A stretch of 34,957 nucleotides of DNA from Pseudomonadota bacterium. Lineage in GTDB: Bacteria > Pseudomonadota > Alphaproteobacteria > Rhodobacterales > Rhodobacteraceae. This document shows positions 1 to 8,545 of the stretch, in pieces. The position numbers and the translations under genes are program-made. The stretch is taken from contig JAKALB010000014.1 of assembly GCA_021813365.1 (NCBI GenBank), forward strand, positions 1 through 34,957, given 5' to 3'. The notes beneath the pieces were generated by a model that saw only the letters and a program-made list of their open reading frames with translations, made no database searches and was not told where the DNA came from. How positions within the stretch are numbered: position 1 is the stretch's first letter; the number at the start of each line of letters is the position of its first letter.

Positions 1-238
1 GGGCGGCGGATGGCACCCCGCGCGTCATCCGCAGCGCCAGGCGCCACAGGGCCAGCAGCAGCACCAGCACACCCAGGATGATATGCAGCCAGGCTCCCGT
101 GGTCATCGTCGCCGTCCCGCTGTCGCGAAAGCTGCGCCAGACATGACTCATGTCTTCGCCAAAGATCAGTTGATAGACGATCAGTAGCCCGACAGCCCAA
201 TGCAGGCTGATCTGGGCGCGGGAATAGCCATTGACCAT
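1..238 (-). CDS. Cytochrome b561 family protein, N-terminal 79 residues (truncated by window edge)
   Basis: A membrane di-heme b-type cytochrome that would pass electrons between the quinone pool or other donors and acceptors at the inner membrane. The visible part begins MVNGYSRAQISLHW and holds a first membrane segment (about residues 9-27) with His13, and a second (about 48-66) with His52, the usual spacing of heme ligands in this family. The ATG is preceded by GAGGA at a spacing of 7. It lies 66 nt after a 58-residue membrane protein and probably shares its FNR-type promoter, which suggests expression at low oxygen. The gene continues beyond base 1, so length and the remaining heme ligands cannot be judged. 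Family assignment is firm, the physiological partner is unknown. Confidence 0.85.
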   Translation of the reverse strand, partial: MVNGYSRAQISLHWAVGLLIVYQLIFGEDMSHVWRSFRDSGTATMTTGAWLHIILGVLVLLLALWRLALRMTRGVPSAA

Positions 239-304
239 GTAATCCTCGACAGTTGCAGGTTTCTTGCTGAAACGCAGGAAACCCGGTTTTCCGTCGCAGG
301 TAAA

Positions 305-481
305 TCAGGCCAGGGCGCGCGCGATCAGATAGCTGACCGGGAAGGCCGCGACCAATCCGATCAGCGCGGCCCCCAGGATGGCCTGCCATGTCACCCAGCC
401 CAGGACAAGCACCAGCACCACACCCATGCCGGCCAGGGTCGTGGCCACCACGGAAAGGATCGTCATCATCAACCGCGTCAT
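305..481 (-). CDS. 58-residue two-helix membrane protein
   Basis: A short gene (58 residues) starting MTRLMMTILS and ending ARALA, with two hydrophobic segments at about residues 5-30 and 33-56, so probably two inner-membrane helices. The start is supported by an excellent ribosome site, GGAGGAGGG, four bases before the ATG. Small proteins of this look are common in Rhodobacterales; I recall that some database entries name them 'CTP synthetase', which must be wrong because nothing of that enzyme is present. It is the first gene after an FNR-type promoter and precedes a cytochrome b561, so a role in low-oxygen membrane metabolism is possible, but this is inference. Its TGA stop is in the same reading frame as the cytochrome downstream. 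Confidence 0.75.
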   Translation of the reverse strand: MTRLMMTILSVVATTLAGMGVVLVLVLGWVTWQAILGAALIGLVAAFPVSYLIARALA

Positions 482-506
482 CGTTCCCTCCTCCGCGCGC
501 CCTCTG

Positions 507-548
507 CCGATAGCCGGCCTTGCGCAGGCGGTCGTTGATCGGGATCAA
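507..548 (-). promoter_or_regulatory. Class II FNR/FnrL-type promoter
   Basis: TTGATCGGGATCAA (535-548) is a perfect match to the FNR/FnrL consensus TTGAT-N4-ATCAA. Reading toward the 58-residue gene, a -10-like TATCGG occupies 512-507, predicting transcription start near base 500. The box is then centred at 541.5, that is at -41.5, the position used by class II FNR-activated promoters. The only genes it can serve are the 58-residue protein and the cytochrome b561. The box itself is seen directly; the start site is inferred. Confidence 0.8.
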
Positions 549-570
549 AGGCGGCAACGAAAGGGCCGAG

Positions 571-607
571 GCGGTGGCGCGGGCGGTGGCGCGGGCGGTC
601 CCGCGCC
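571..607. repeat. 12-bp tandem repeat and hairpin behind thuB
   Basis: GCGGTGGCGCGG occurs twice in tandem (571-594) with a further partial copy. Bases 588-595 (GGCGCGGG) and 600-607 (CCCGCGCC) form an 8-bp stem with a 4-nt loop, beginning 13 nt beyond the thuB stop. It could end the thu transcript, but no run of T follows on the minus strand, so it is at best an atypical terminator or a 3' stabilising structure. Confidence 0.5.
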
Positions 608-619
608 GCCGGCAAGGGA

Positions 620-1681
620 TCAGACCTTGAGGCTCAACCCGCCCTGGCCTGCAGACTGTTCGGCCCGGTCCAGCATCTTCTGCAGCACGGCACCCCGGGC
701 GAAATCGGGATCGGCCGCACATTCGCCGCGGATCGCCCCGATGAAACGTTCATAGATCGTGGCCAGCACCGGGGCCTCGACCACATGCCACTCGGCCTTT
801 TGCAGGTCCGGCTCCAGGCAGGCCCGCAGTGTCGAGACATTGTGCTCCCAGGAGACCTCCAGCCCGCCCCTGGTGCCATAGAGGCGCAGCCTCAGGTCGT
901 TCAGATGGCCACTGGCAAAGCGTGTCGCCGCCACCGTGCCCAGTGCACCATTGCCCAGAACCACCTGCATCGTCGCGCTGTCATTGGCGTCCAGCGGATA
1001 GTCCCCGATCCGGTCGCCCGGTGCCTTGTGAAAGGTCGCCAGCCGGCAGGAAATCTCCTGCACCGGCTGCCCGGCGATGAAGGTCGCAAAGTCGAGGATG
1101 TGGATCCCCACATCGCCCAGCACGCCTTTCGAGCCGTGCCTGGTCGACAGCCGCCACAGCCACTGGCTTTCGCGATCCCAGTGGCCCCAGGCCGGCTGGG
1201 TCAGCCAGGATTGCAGGTAGGATGCCTCGAAATGCCGGATCTCGCCGATGGCGCCCGCGCGCACCATCTTTGCCGCCTGTTGCAGCGCCGCCACGTTGCG
1301 GTAGCTGAGATTGACCATGTTCACCACGCCTGCCCGGGCGGCGGCATCGGCCATGGCCTGGGCGTCCGCCTCGTTCGTGGCCAGCGGCTTTTCGCACAGC
1401 ACATGCTTGCCCGCGGCCAGAACCGGCATCGTGGTCGGGTAATGCGCGGCATCGGGCGTGACATTGGTCACGGCATCGAATTTGCCCCAGGCCAGCGCCT
1501 CCTGGATCGAGGCGAAGCCCTTGTCGATCTTGTGTTTCTCGCAAAAGGCCTGCAATTGCTCCGGACGGGTGTCGACACCCGCGACCAGACGGACGCCCTC
1601 GATCCTGGCAAAGTTTTCGGCATGGTTGTTCGCCATGCCGCCGGTGCCCAGGATCAGGATGTGAACCGGCTTCCTGCGCAT
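620..1681 (-). CDS. thuB: ThuB-like sugar dehydrogenase (Gfo/Idh/MocA family)
   Basis: NAD(P)-dependent oxidoreductase of 353 residues. In Sinorhizobium and Agrobacterium ThuB works with ThuA to turn trehalose and related disaccharides into 3-keto sugars in the cytoplasm. The N-terminal Rossmann fold carries LGTGGMA (residues 11-17), the family Glu-Lys-Pro is at 97-99, and the catalytic-type Asp190-x3-His194 (DVGIH) is present. The start codon overlaps the thuA stop by one base (TGATG), implying translational coupling. It is the last gene of the operon. Family membership is certain; the ThuB name comes from gene order (thuEFGKAB) and could instead mean another disaccharide or sugar alcohol as substrate. 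Confidence 0.88.
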   Translation of the reverse strand: MRRKPVHILILGTGGMANNHAENFARIEGVRLVAGVDTRPEQLQAFCEKHKIDKGFASIQEALAWGKFDAVTNVTPDAAHYPTTMPVLAAGKHVLCEKPLATNEADAQAMADAAARAGVVNMVNLSYRNVAALQQAAKMVRAGAIGEIRHFEASYLQSWLTQPAWGHWDRESQWLWRLSTRHGSKGVLGDVGIHILDFATFIAGQPVQEISCRLATFHKAPGDRIGDYPLDANDSATMQVVLGNGALGTVAATRFASGHLNDLRLRLYGTRGGLEVSWEHNVSTLRACLEPDLQKAEWHVVEAPVLATIYERFIGAIRGECAADPDFARGAVLQKMLDRAEQSAGQGGLSLKV

Positions 1682-2466
1682 CAGCGATACCCCTTCTCGC
1701 CGGCGTGATGCAGGCGGGGCCCGCGTTCGACGATCGGCTCCAGCGCCTTTTCGACCGGCGTGTTGGGCGCCTCGTTCGGGTCGGCGATCCGTCGTTCGGG
1801 GTTATGGGCCCAACGCACGGCGTTGGCGATCACCTGCTGCACGATCGGCTGGTGATAGGTCGGATAGGTCTCGTGCCCTGGCCGGAAGTAGAAGATGTTG
1901 CCCGCCCCGCGCCGATAGGTCAGGCCGGAACGGAACACTTCCCCGCCCTGGAACCAGCTGATGAACACCGTCTCCAGCGGTTCCGGCACGCCAAAGGGCT
2001 CGCCATACATTTCCTCGGTCTCCAGTTCGAAATGGTCCGGGATGCCGCGGGCGATCGGATGCTGGCGGCTGGTCACCCAGATCCGCTCGCGCTCGCCGGC
2101 CTCGCGCCAGGTCAGGTTGCAGGGCGCACCCATCAGGCGCTTGAACGGCTTGGAGAAATGCGCCGAGTGCAGGAAGATCACGCCCATTCCGCCCCAGACC
2201 GCGTTGCAGACCCGCTCCACGATCCTGTCGTCCACCGCACCATGCGCCGCATGGCCCCACCAGATCAGCACATCGGTCTCGGCCAGTTTCTCTGCGGTCA
2301 GGCCGTGCTCGGGATCCTGCAACGTCACGGTGCCGGCCGTGATCCCCGCCGCGGCATTCAGCGCCGCGGCGATCGTGCCATGCATGGTCTTGGGATAGAC
2401 CTCGGCCACCACCTTGTTCTTCTGCTCATGGACGTTCTCGCCCCAGACAGTTACGCGAATGGTCAT
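1681..2466 (-). CDS. thuA: ThuA-like trehalose utilisation protein
   Basis: Cytoplasmic protein of 261 residues with the ThuA fold (class I glutamine-amidotransferase-like), seen in the segments VTVWGENVHEQ near the N-terminus, DVLIWWGHAAHG, GVIFLHSAHFSK and FYFRPGHETYP. ThuA acts with ThuB in conversion of trehalose-type disaccharides to 3-keto products. I chose the ATG at 2466 (MTIRV) over one five codons upstream because AGGAGA stands 5 nt before it. The gene follows thuK after about 130 nt that contain a strong hairpin, and overlaps thuB by one base. The exact chemical step done by ThuA is not evident from sequence. Confidence 0.88.
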   Translation of the reverse strand: MTIRVTVWGENVHEQKNKVVAEVYPKTMHGTIAAALNAAAGITAGTVTLQDPEHGLTAEKLAETDVLIWWGHAAHGAVDDRIVERVCNAVWGGMGVIFLHSAHFSKPFKRLMGAPCNLTWREAGERERIWVTSRQHPIARGIPDHFELETEEMYGEPFGVPEPLETVFISWFQGGEVFRSGLTYRRGAGNIFYFRPGHETYPTYHQPIVQQVIANAVRWAHNPERRIADPNEAPNTPVEKALEPIVERGPRLHHAGEKGYR

Positions 2467-2558
2467 CTCTTTCTCCTGCAAGGCGCCGGGCCCTGCTTCA
2501 TCATTGCGGTGCGGTTACTCTCCGGGGCGCCGGCCGGGTGGCCGACCGGCATCCGGTC

Positions 2559-2592
2559 CGGGCGGCCCGCAGGGTTGCCCCGGGGCCGCCCG
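2559..2592 (-). terminator. Hairpin between thuK and thuA
   Basis: CGGGCGGCCC (2559-2568) and GGGCCGCCCG (2583-2592) form a perfect 10-bp stem with a 14-nt loop, starting 5 nt after the thuK stop. No T run follows on the minus strand. It is more likely a processing or stability element that separates the transport half (thuEFGK) from the catabolic half (thuAB) than a full terminator. Confidence 0.55.
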
Positions 2593-2597
2593 CTGTC

Positions 2598-3599
2598 TCA
2601 GCGGATCGGCTTGCCATCCTGATCGAACCGGTGCAACTGCGCGGGCTGCGGGCCGACCGAGATCTTGCTGCCCAGCGCCACATCGGTCTTGCCCGGGCGG
2701 CGGCAGATCAAGGGCTCGTCCGAACCGATCTCCACGAACAGGAAATGGTCCGAGCCCAGATCCTCGACGTGGATCACTTCGCCCGCCCAGGGCTGGCCCG
2801 GACCGATGTCGACATGTTCCGACCGGATGCCCAGCGTGGCACAGCCATAGGCATCGGCGAATGTTCCGGTCAGGAAGTTCATCTTCGGACTGCCGATGAA
2901 CCCCGCCACGAAGATGTTGTCCGGCCGCTCGTAAAGTTCGGCCGGCGTGCCCACCTGTTCCAGCCTGCCATCGCGCAGCACGGCGATCCGGTCGGCCAGG
3001 GTCATCGCCTCGACCTGGTCATGCGTCACGTAGATCATCGTCACGTTGCCCATCGCATGGTGCAGCTTGGCGATTTCCAGCCGCGTGGCGACCCGCAGCG
3101 CGGCGTCCAGGTTCGACAGCGGCTCGTCGAACAGGAACACCCGCGGATCGCGCGTGATGGCGCGGCCGATGGCCACCCGCTGCCGCTGGCCGCCCGACAG
3201 CTGCTTGGGCAGCCGGTCCAGCAGATGTTCGATCTGCAACAGCTTGGCCGCCGCCCGCACCCGCTTGTCGACCTCGTCGGGGCTGGCCTTGGCCAGCTTC
3301 ATCCCGAAGGCCATGTTGTCATAGACCTTCATGTGCGGATAGAGCGCGTAGGACTGGAACACCATCGCGATGCCGCGCCTGGACGGGATCACGTTGTTCA
3401 CCAGCTCGTCGTCGAAAAGGAGCTCCCCCGAGGAAATCTCCTCCAGACCCGAGATCAGGCGCAGCAGGGTGGACTTGCCGCAGCCCGAAGGCCCGACAAA
3501 CACCATGAACTCGCCCTTCTCGATGGTCAGGTCGATGCCCTTGATGACCTCTACCGCACCATAGGACTTCCTGATGTTCTTCAATTCGATCTTGGCCAT
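2598..3599 (-). CDS. thuK: Disaccharide ABC transporter ATPase (MalK/UgpC/ThuK type)
   Basis: ATP-hydrolysing subunit of a CUT1-type sugar importer, 333 residues, working as a dimer on the cytoplasmic face of ThuF-ThuG. The Walker A motif GPSGCGKST is at residues 36-44, Q-loop Gln82, signature LSGGQ at 134-138, Walker B VFLFDEP at 154-160 and switch His193. The C-terminal part after about residue 235 is a short MOBE/TOBE-like regulatory domain, a little shorter than in E. coli MalK (371 residues). It begins 3 nt after the thuG stop. A CUT1 ATPase can serve more than one permease, but in this operon it clearly belongs to the thu system. Confidence 0.92.
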   Translation of the reverse strand: MAKIELKNIRKSYGAVEVIKGIDLTIEKGEFMVFVGPSGCGKSTLLRLISGLEEISSGELLFDDELVNNVIPSRRGIAMVFQSYALYPHMKVYDNMAFGMKLAKASPDEVDKRVRAAAKLLQIEHLLDRLPKQLSGGQRQRVAIGRAITRDPRVFLFDEPLSNLDAALRVATRLEIAKLHHAMGNVTMIYVTHDQVEAMTLADRIAVLRDGRLEQVGTPAELYERPDNIFVAGFIGSPKMNFLTGTFADAYGCATLGIRSEHVDIGPGQPWAGEVIHVEDLGSDHFLFVEIGSDEPLICRRPGKTDVALGSKISVGPQPAQLHRFDQDGKPIR

Positions 3600-3602
3600 G
3601 AT

Positions 3603-4438
<836 letters not shown>

Positions 4439-4442
<4 letters not shown>

Positions 4443-5407
4443 CGCGAAGTCTCCCCGGTCAGGTCCACCCGGCCCAGCCAGATGTAAAGCGAAACGAAGA
4501 TCGCCAGAATGGCGAACAGGGTGGTCGATTCCGCCGAGCCATAGCCGAACTTGGAAAAGTCGATCAGGTTCTCGCGGCTGATCACCGACATGGTCTTGGT
4601 CGCCGTCGAGTTGGGCGTGAGCACATAGACCAGGTCGAAGATGCGCAGCGCATCCAGCATGCGGAAGATCACGGCCACGGCCACCGCCGGCCGGATCAGC
4701 GGCAGCGTGACCTTGAAGAACACCTTGATCGGGTGAACCCCGTCGATCCTGGCGGCTTCGTAGATGTCGCGCGGCACCATCTGCAGGCCGGCCAGGCAAA
4801 GCAGCGCCATGAATGGCGCGGTCTTCCAGATGTCCACGATCAGCACCGCGATCATGGCGGTGTCGTCACGGGCGGTCCAGGCGATCTTTTCGCTGATCAG
4901 ATGCAGATTCAGCAGGATATCGTTCAGGATGCCATACTGGTCGTTCAGCATCCAGGCCCACATCTTGGCCGAGACGATGGTCGGGATGGCCCAGGGGATC
5001 AGGATGGCGGCGCGCACGATGCCGCGGCCCTTGAATTCGGCGTTCAGCACCAGGGCGATCACCAGGCCCAGCACGGTCTCGAAGATCACCGACACCACCG
5101 AGAAGCGGACCGTGTTGTAGACGGCATTCCACCATTTCGGATCGAAGAACACACCGCGATACATCGTCTTGCCGCTGTCCAGCGTCTGGACACGGACGTA
5201 ATTCTGGAACCACACGAACTTGCCGTCATAGATATTGCCGGTGGCGTCGGTGAAGGAAAACCAGATCGTCCGCATCAGCGGCCAGGCCGCCACCAGGAAC
5301 AGCGCGAACAACATGGGTGCCAGGAACCAGAAGGCCGCGCGGGCCCGCTGCTGTTGCAGGCTTGGGCCCATGGCGCGGGCCGGCCCGGACGTCGAAGCTG
5401 TCGTCAT
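4439..5407 (-). CDS. thuF: Sugar ABC transporter permease ThuF (MalF type)
   Basis: First permease subunit, about 322 residues with roughly six membrane segments and the EAA loop YEAARIDGVHPIKVFFKVTLPLI in the C-terminal third. Two in-frame ATGs lie two codons apart (5413 and 5407). I prefer 5407 because the G-rich ribosome site AGAGGGGG directly abuts the upper ATG but is properly spaced from the lower one. A cytoplasmic N-terminal tail of about 25 residues with a QQQRARA stretch precedes the first helix (FWFLAPMLFALFLVAAWP). The gene follows thuE after a terminator-like hairpin, so it is probably made at lower level than the binding protein. Confidence 0.9.
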
Positions 5408-5454
5408 CTCCATCCCCCTCTGCCCCGCGCCCTCCCCTCAGTCCCGGGACGCGG

Positions 5455-5488
5455 AGGAAAGAAAAGGGGCGGCGGAACCCGCCGCCCC
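5455..5488 (-). terminator. Attenuating terminator between thuE and thuF
   Basis: GGGGCGGCGG (5466-5475) and CCGCCGCCCC (5479-5488) form a perfect 10-bp GC stem with a 3-nt loop, followed on the minus strand by TTTTCTTTCC. This has the form of an intrinsic terminator 26 nt after the thuE stop but inside the operon. The likely effect is partial termination, so that binding protein exceeds permease, as is common for ABC importers. Confidence 0.75.
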
Positions 5489-5514
5489 CTCCCGTATCCT
5501 AATCCGAAGGAGGC

Positions 5515-6798
<1,284 letters not shown>

Positions 6799-6848
6799 TG
6801 GGTTCCTCCCTCTAAATTGATGAAGTGCCTCACGGCACGAGCTCCCTT

Positions 6849-6971
6849 GCAAAACGTCTCGGGCGACCCAACTGTGTGGCGCCTTTTCCGAAACGTTTCG
6901 GGCGACATATGGCACGCCCATCAGACAAGTCAACGATTCTTAGGCCAAAGCGCTTTCAAATTGGCCAAAGC
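6849..6971 (-). promoter_or_regulatory. thu promoter with LacI-type operators
   Basis: On the minus strand TTGACT (6933-6928), a 17-nt spacer and ATATGT (6910-6905) form a good sigma-70 promoter with start near 6898. The perfect palindrome CCGAAACGTTTCGG (6888-6901), with the central CG typical of LacI-family sites, covers the start. A weaker copy, GCAAAACGTCTCGG (6849-6862, 11 of 14 identical), is centred 39 bp downstream. A second palindrome, AAAGCGCTTT (6947-6956), lies upstream of the -35. GGCCAAAGC is repeated at 6943-6951 and 6963-6971, exactly 20 bp apart. Repression by a LacI-type regulator such as ThuR is likely, but no such gene is in the window. Confidence 0.7.
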
Positions 6972-7277
6972 ATTGTCATTTTTCCGTGGCAGGGCGCGCA
7001 GACCTGACACAACCATGTATTGTATTCCGGAATGGCGCCGCCCGCCGGCGGACAGCCCGCAGAGCCGCGATCCGGCGCGAATCTCAGGTTTTCCGCGGTG
7101 GATTCACGTCAGAATCGCTGCCCCGTCACGCGCGCAGGGCCCGGCGAGCGCCTCGCGCGGCCGTTGCAACTGGAACAGGAATTCCACGCGCGGCGGCTCT
7201 GCCGCGCCAGCGCCCTGCACAGCGCTTTGGAAAGGACCGGCGCCATCGGACCCGGAAAACCGGAGGACGCAAAACCA
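6972..7277. other. Gene-free stretch between thu control region and tRNA terminator
   Basis: About 300 bases with no convincing gene. A 90-codon plus-strand frame at 7020 has a composition and sequence that look like chance reading in GC-rich DNA. The only structure I see is the 10-bp palindrome ATTCCGGAAT at 7024-7033. The stretch may include regulatory sequence further upstream of thuE. Confidence 0.5.
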
Positions 7278-7304
7278 AAAGGGCCGCGGTGATCGCGGCC
7301 CTTT
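7278..7304 (-). terminator. Terminator of the tRNA-Ala gene
   Basis: AAAGGGCCGCG (7278-7288) and CGCGGCCCTTT (7294-7304) form an 11-bp stem with a 5-nt loop, and the minus strand continues TTTTGGTTTT. This is a clear intrinsic terminator starting 7 nt beyond the tRNA 3' end. Confidence 0.88.
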
Positions 7305-7311
7305 GGAAGAC

Positions 7312-7387
7312 TGGTGGAGCAGAGGGGGATCGAACCCCTGACCTTATCATTGCGAACGATACGCTCTCCCAACTGAGCTACTGCCCC
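7312..7387 (-). tRNA. tRNA-Ala(CGC)
   Basis: A complete 76-nt cloverleaf including an encoded CCA end. The acceptor stem GGGGCAG/CTGCTCC contains the G3-U70 pair that identifies alanine tRNAs. The anticodon stem TATCG/TGATA encloses TTCGCAA, giving anticodon CGC, which reads GCG, a frequent alanine codon in this GC-rich genome. The T arm AGGGG-TTCGATC-CCCCT is regular. No intron or mismatch of note. Confidence 0.97.
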
Positions 7388-7398
7388 GTTCGGGCGCT

Positions 7399-7427
7399 GA
7401 TTTGGCCCATGGCGCGGGCAATGTCAA
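7399..7427 (-). promoter_or_regulatory. Promoter of the tRNA-Ala gene
   Basis: A perfect -35 TTGACA (7427-7422), 17-nt spacer and CAAATC (7404-7399) predict a start near 7392, five bases before the mature tRNA. The -10 is weak, but the perfect -35 and the location fit a strong stable-RNA promoter. Confidence 0.55.
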
Positions 7428-7530
7428 GGGACAGCACCGAGCTCGGCCGAGGCCTGCGGGCGCGGGCATTGGCTCTGGAAGGGGCCGGACGGCCGATCGG
7501 CTGCCCGGCGCCCCCGCGTCTCTGGTCAGG

Positions 7531-7752
7531 TCACACCTGGCACTCGGGATGTTCGGCGACGTCCTGCGGCGTGTCGCAGCCCGAACCTCCCGGAACCCGC
7601 GGCTTGCGGCGCTTCTCGAACTCGCTCCAGATGCCCAGGCTGTCGGCGGACAGGCTGGTGCCGGACAGCACCGGCGCGAAGCCCGCGCTTGCCGGCAGGG
7701 CCAGCAGCGCCGCAGCGGTCAGGGCCAGAGCGGCCAGGATGGTCTTGGTCAT
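7531..7752 (-). CDS. Small secreted protein, 73 residues, function unknown
   Basis: I do not recognise a family. The ATG at 7752 has GAGGAGA 7 nt upstream, and the first 23 residues (MTKTILAALALTAAALLALPASA) are a textbook Sec signal peptide. The mature part is only about 50 residues, with a basic patch (FEKRRKPR), and two cysteines near the C-terminus (GCDTPQD... and ...HPECQV) that could form a disulfide in the periplasm. A longer frame upstream to 7863 has no support. It stands alone between the two-component system and tRNA-Ala on the same strand. The signal peptide plus ribosome site make a real gene likely. Confidence 0.7.
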   Translation of the reverse strand: MTKTILAALALTAAALLALPASAGFAPVLSGTSLSADSLGIWSEFEKRRKPRVPGGSGCDTPQDVAEHPECQV

Positions 7753-7885
7753 TTGCAGGTCTCCTCGGTTGGATGGAATCTGCCCCGAGCGCAACCATGT
7801 CCGGTTTGCGCCGATGCCGCAGCGGACCAAGGTCTTGCGAACCCGGACCGTCGTTCCGACCACCGGACCCGACCAAGGGCCAAGG

Positions 7886-8545
7886 CTATTTCAGGTGTTC
7901 GCGGGCCAGCATCGCCGCCTCGACCCGGTTGCGGACCTGGAGTTTCTGCAGGATCGAGGTCATGTAATGCTTTACGGTCTTTTCCTGCAGGTCCAGCGCC
8001 AGACCGACCTCGCGGTTCGACTTGCCTTGCGCCACCAGCTTCAGAATGTCTTCCTCACGCTTGCTCAGATCGCTCAGCGGCCCGGTCTGGGCATGGGCTG
8101 CCATGGGCGCCGGCTTGCGCATGGCGATCAGCAACCGCCCCGCCAGGCCGGGGCTGACATAGGACCGCCCGGCCGCGATGTCGCGCACCAGTTCCACCAG
8201 TTCCTCGGCCCCCACGCCCTTCAGGATATAGCCCCGCGCGCCCAGTTTCAGCGCGACCATCACATCCTCGTCCTCTTCCGAGGCGGTCAGCACGGCCACG
8301 GCCGGGGGCGTTTCGAGCTTCTGCAACGCGCTCAGCACCGCCAGCCCGCCGCCGCCCGGCATCGACAGGTCCAGGAGCAGAACCTGCGGGCTTTCGCGCC
8401 GCACCGCCTCCAGCGCCTCGTCCGCGTCGCGGGCCTGGGCCACGACGTCGATGCCGCCGTCGGCCAGCGTGCGCGCTAGCCCTTCGCGGTAGATCGGGTG
8501 GTCATCAGCCAGCACCAGACGGATCGCGCCCGACACATCGGTCAT
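7886..8545 (-). CDS. LuxR/NarL-family response regulator
   Basis: DNA-binding response regulator of 219 residues. The receiver domain (about 8-125) has the acidic pair Asp14-Asp15, phosphorylation site Asp59 (LLLDLSMPG), Thr87 and Lys109. The C-terminal helix-turn-helix (about 157-216, LSKREEDILKLVAQGKSNREVG... EKTVKHYMTSILQKLQVRNR) is of the LuxR/NarL type. It would be phosphorylated by the histidine kinase encoded immediately upstream, whose stop overlaps its start (ATGA, 8542-8545). The target genes are unknown; no neighbour gives a clear hint. Confidence 0.93.
   Translation of the reverse strand: MTDVSGAIRLVLADDHPIYREGLARTLADGGIDVVAQARDADEALEAVRRESPQVLLLDLSMPGGGGLAVLSALQKLETPPAVAVLTASEEDEDVMVALKLGARGYILKGVGAEELVELVRDIAAGRSYVSPGLAGRLLIAMRKPAPMAAHAQTGPLSDLSKREEDILKLVAQGKSNREVGLALDLQEKTVKHYMTSILQKLQVRNRVEAAMLAREHLK

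Noticed and set aside
571-1681. Possible mobile element or transferred island around the thu operon
   Set aside because: No transposase, integrase, tRNA-bounded attachment repeat or change in base composition; tRNA-Ala lies nearby but shows no partial duplicate.
7020-7292. 90-codon plus-strand frame between the thu promoter and tRNA-Ala
   Set aside because: No ribosome site, Arg/Ala/Pro-rich, and it runs into the tRNA terminator hairpin.
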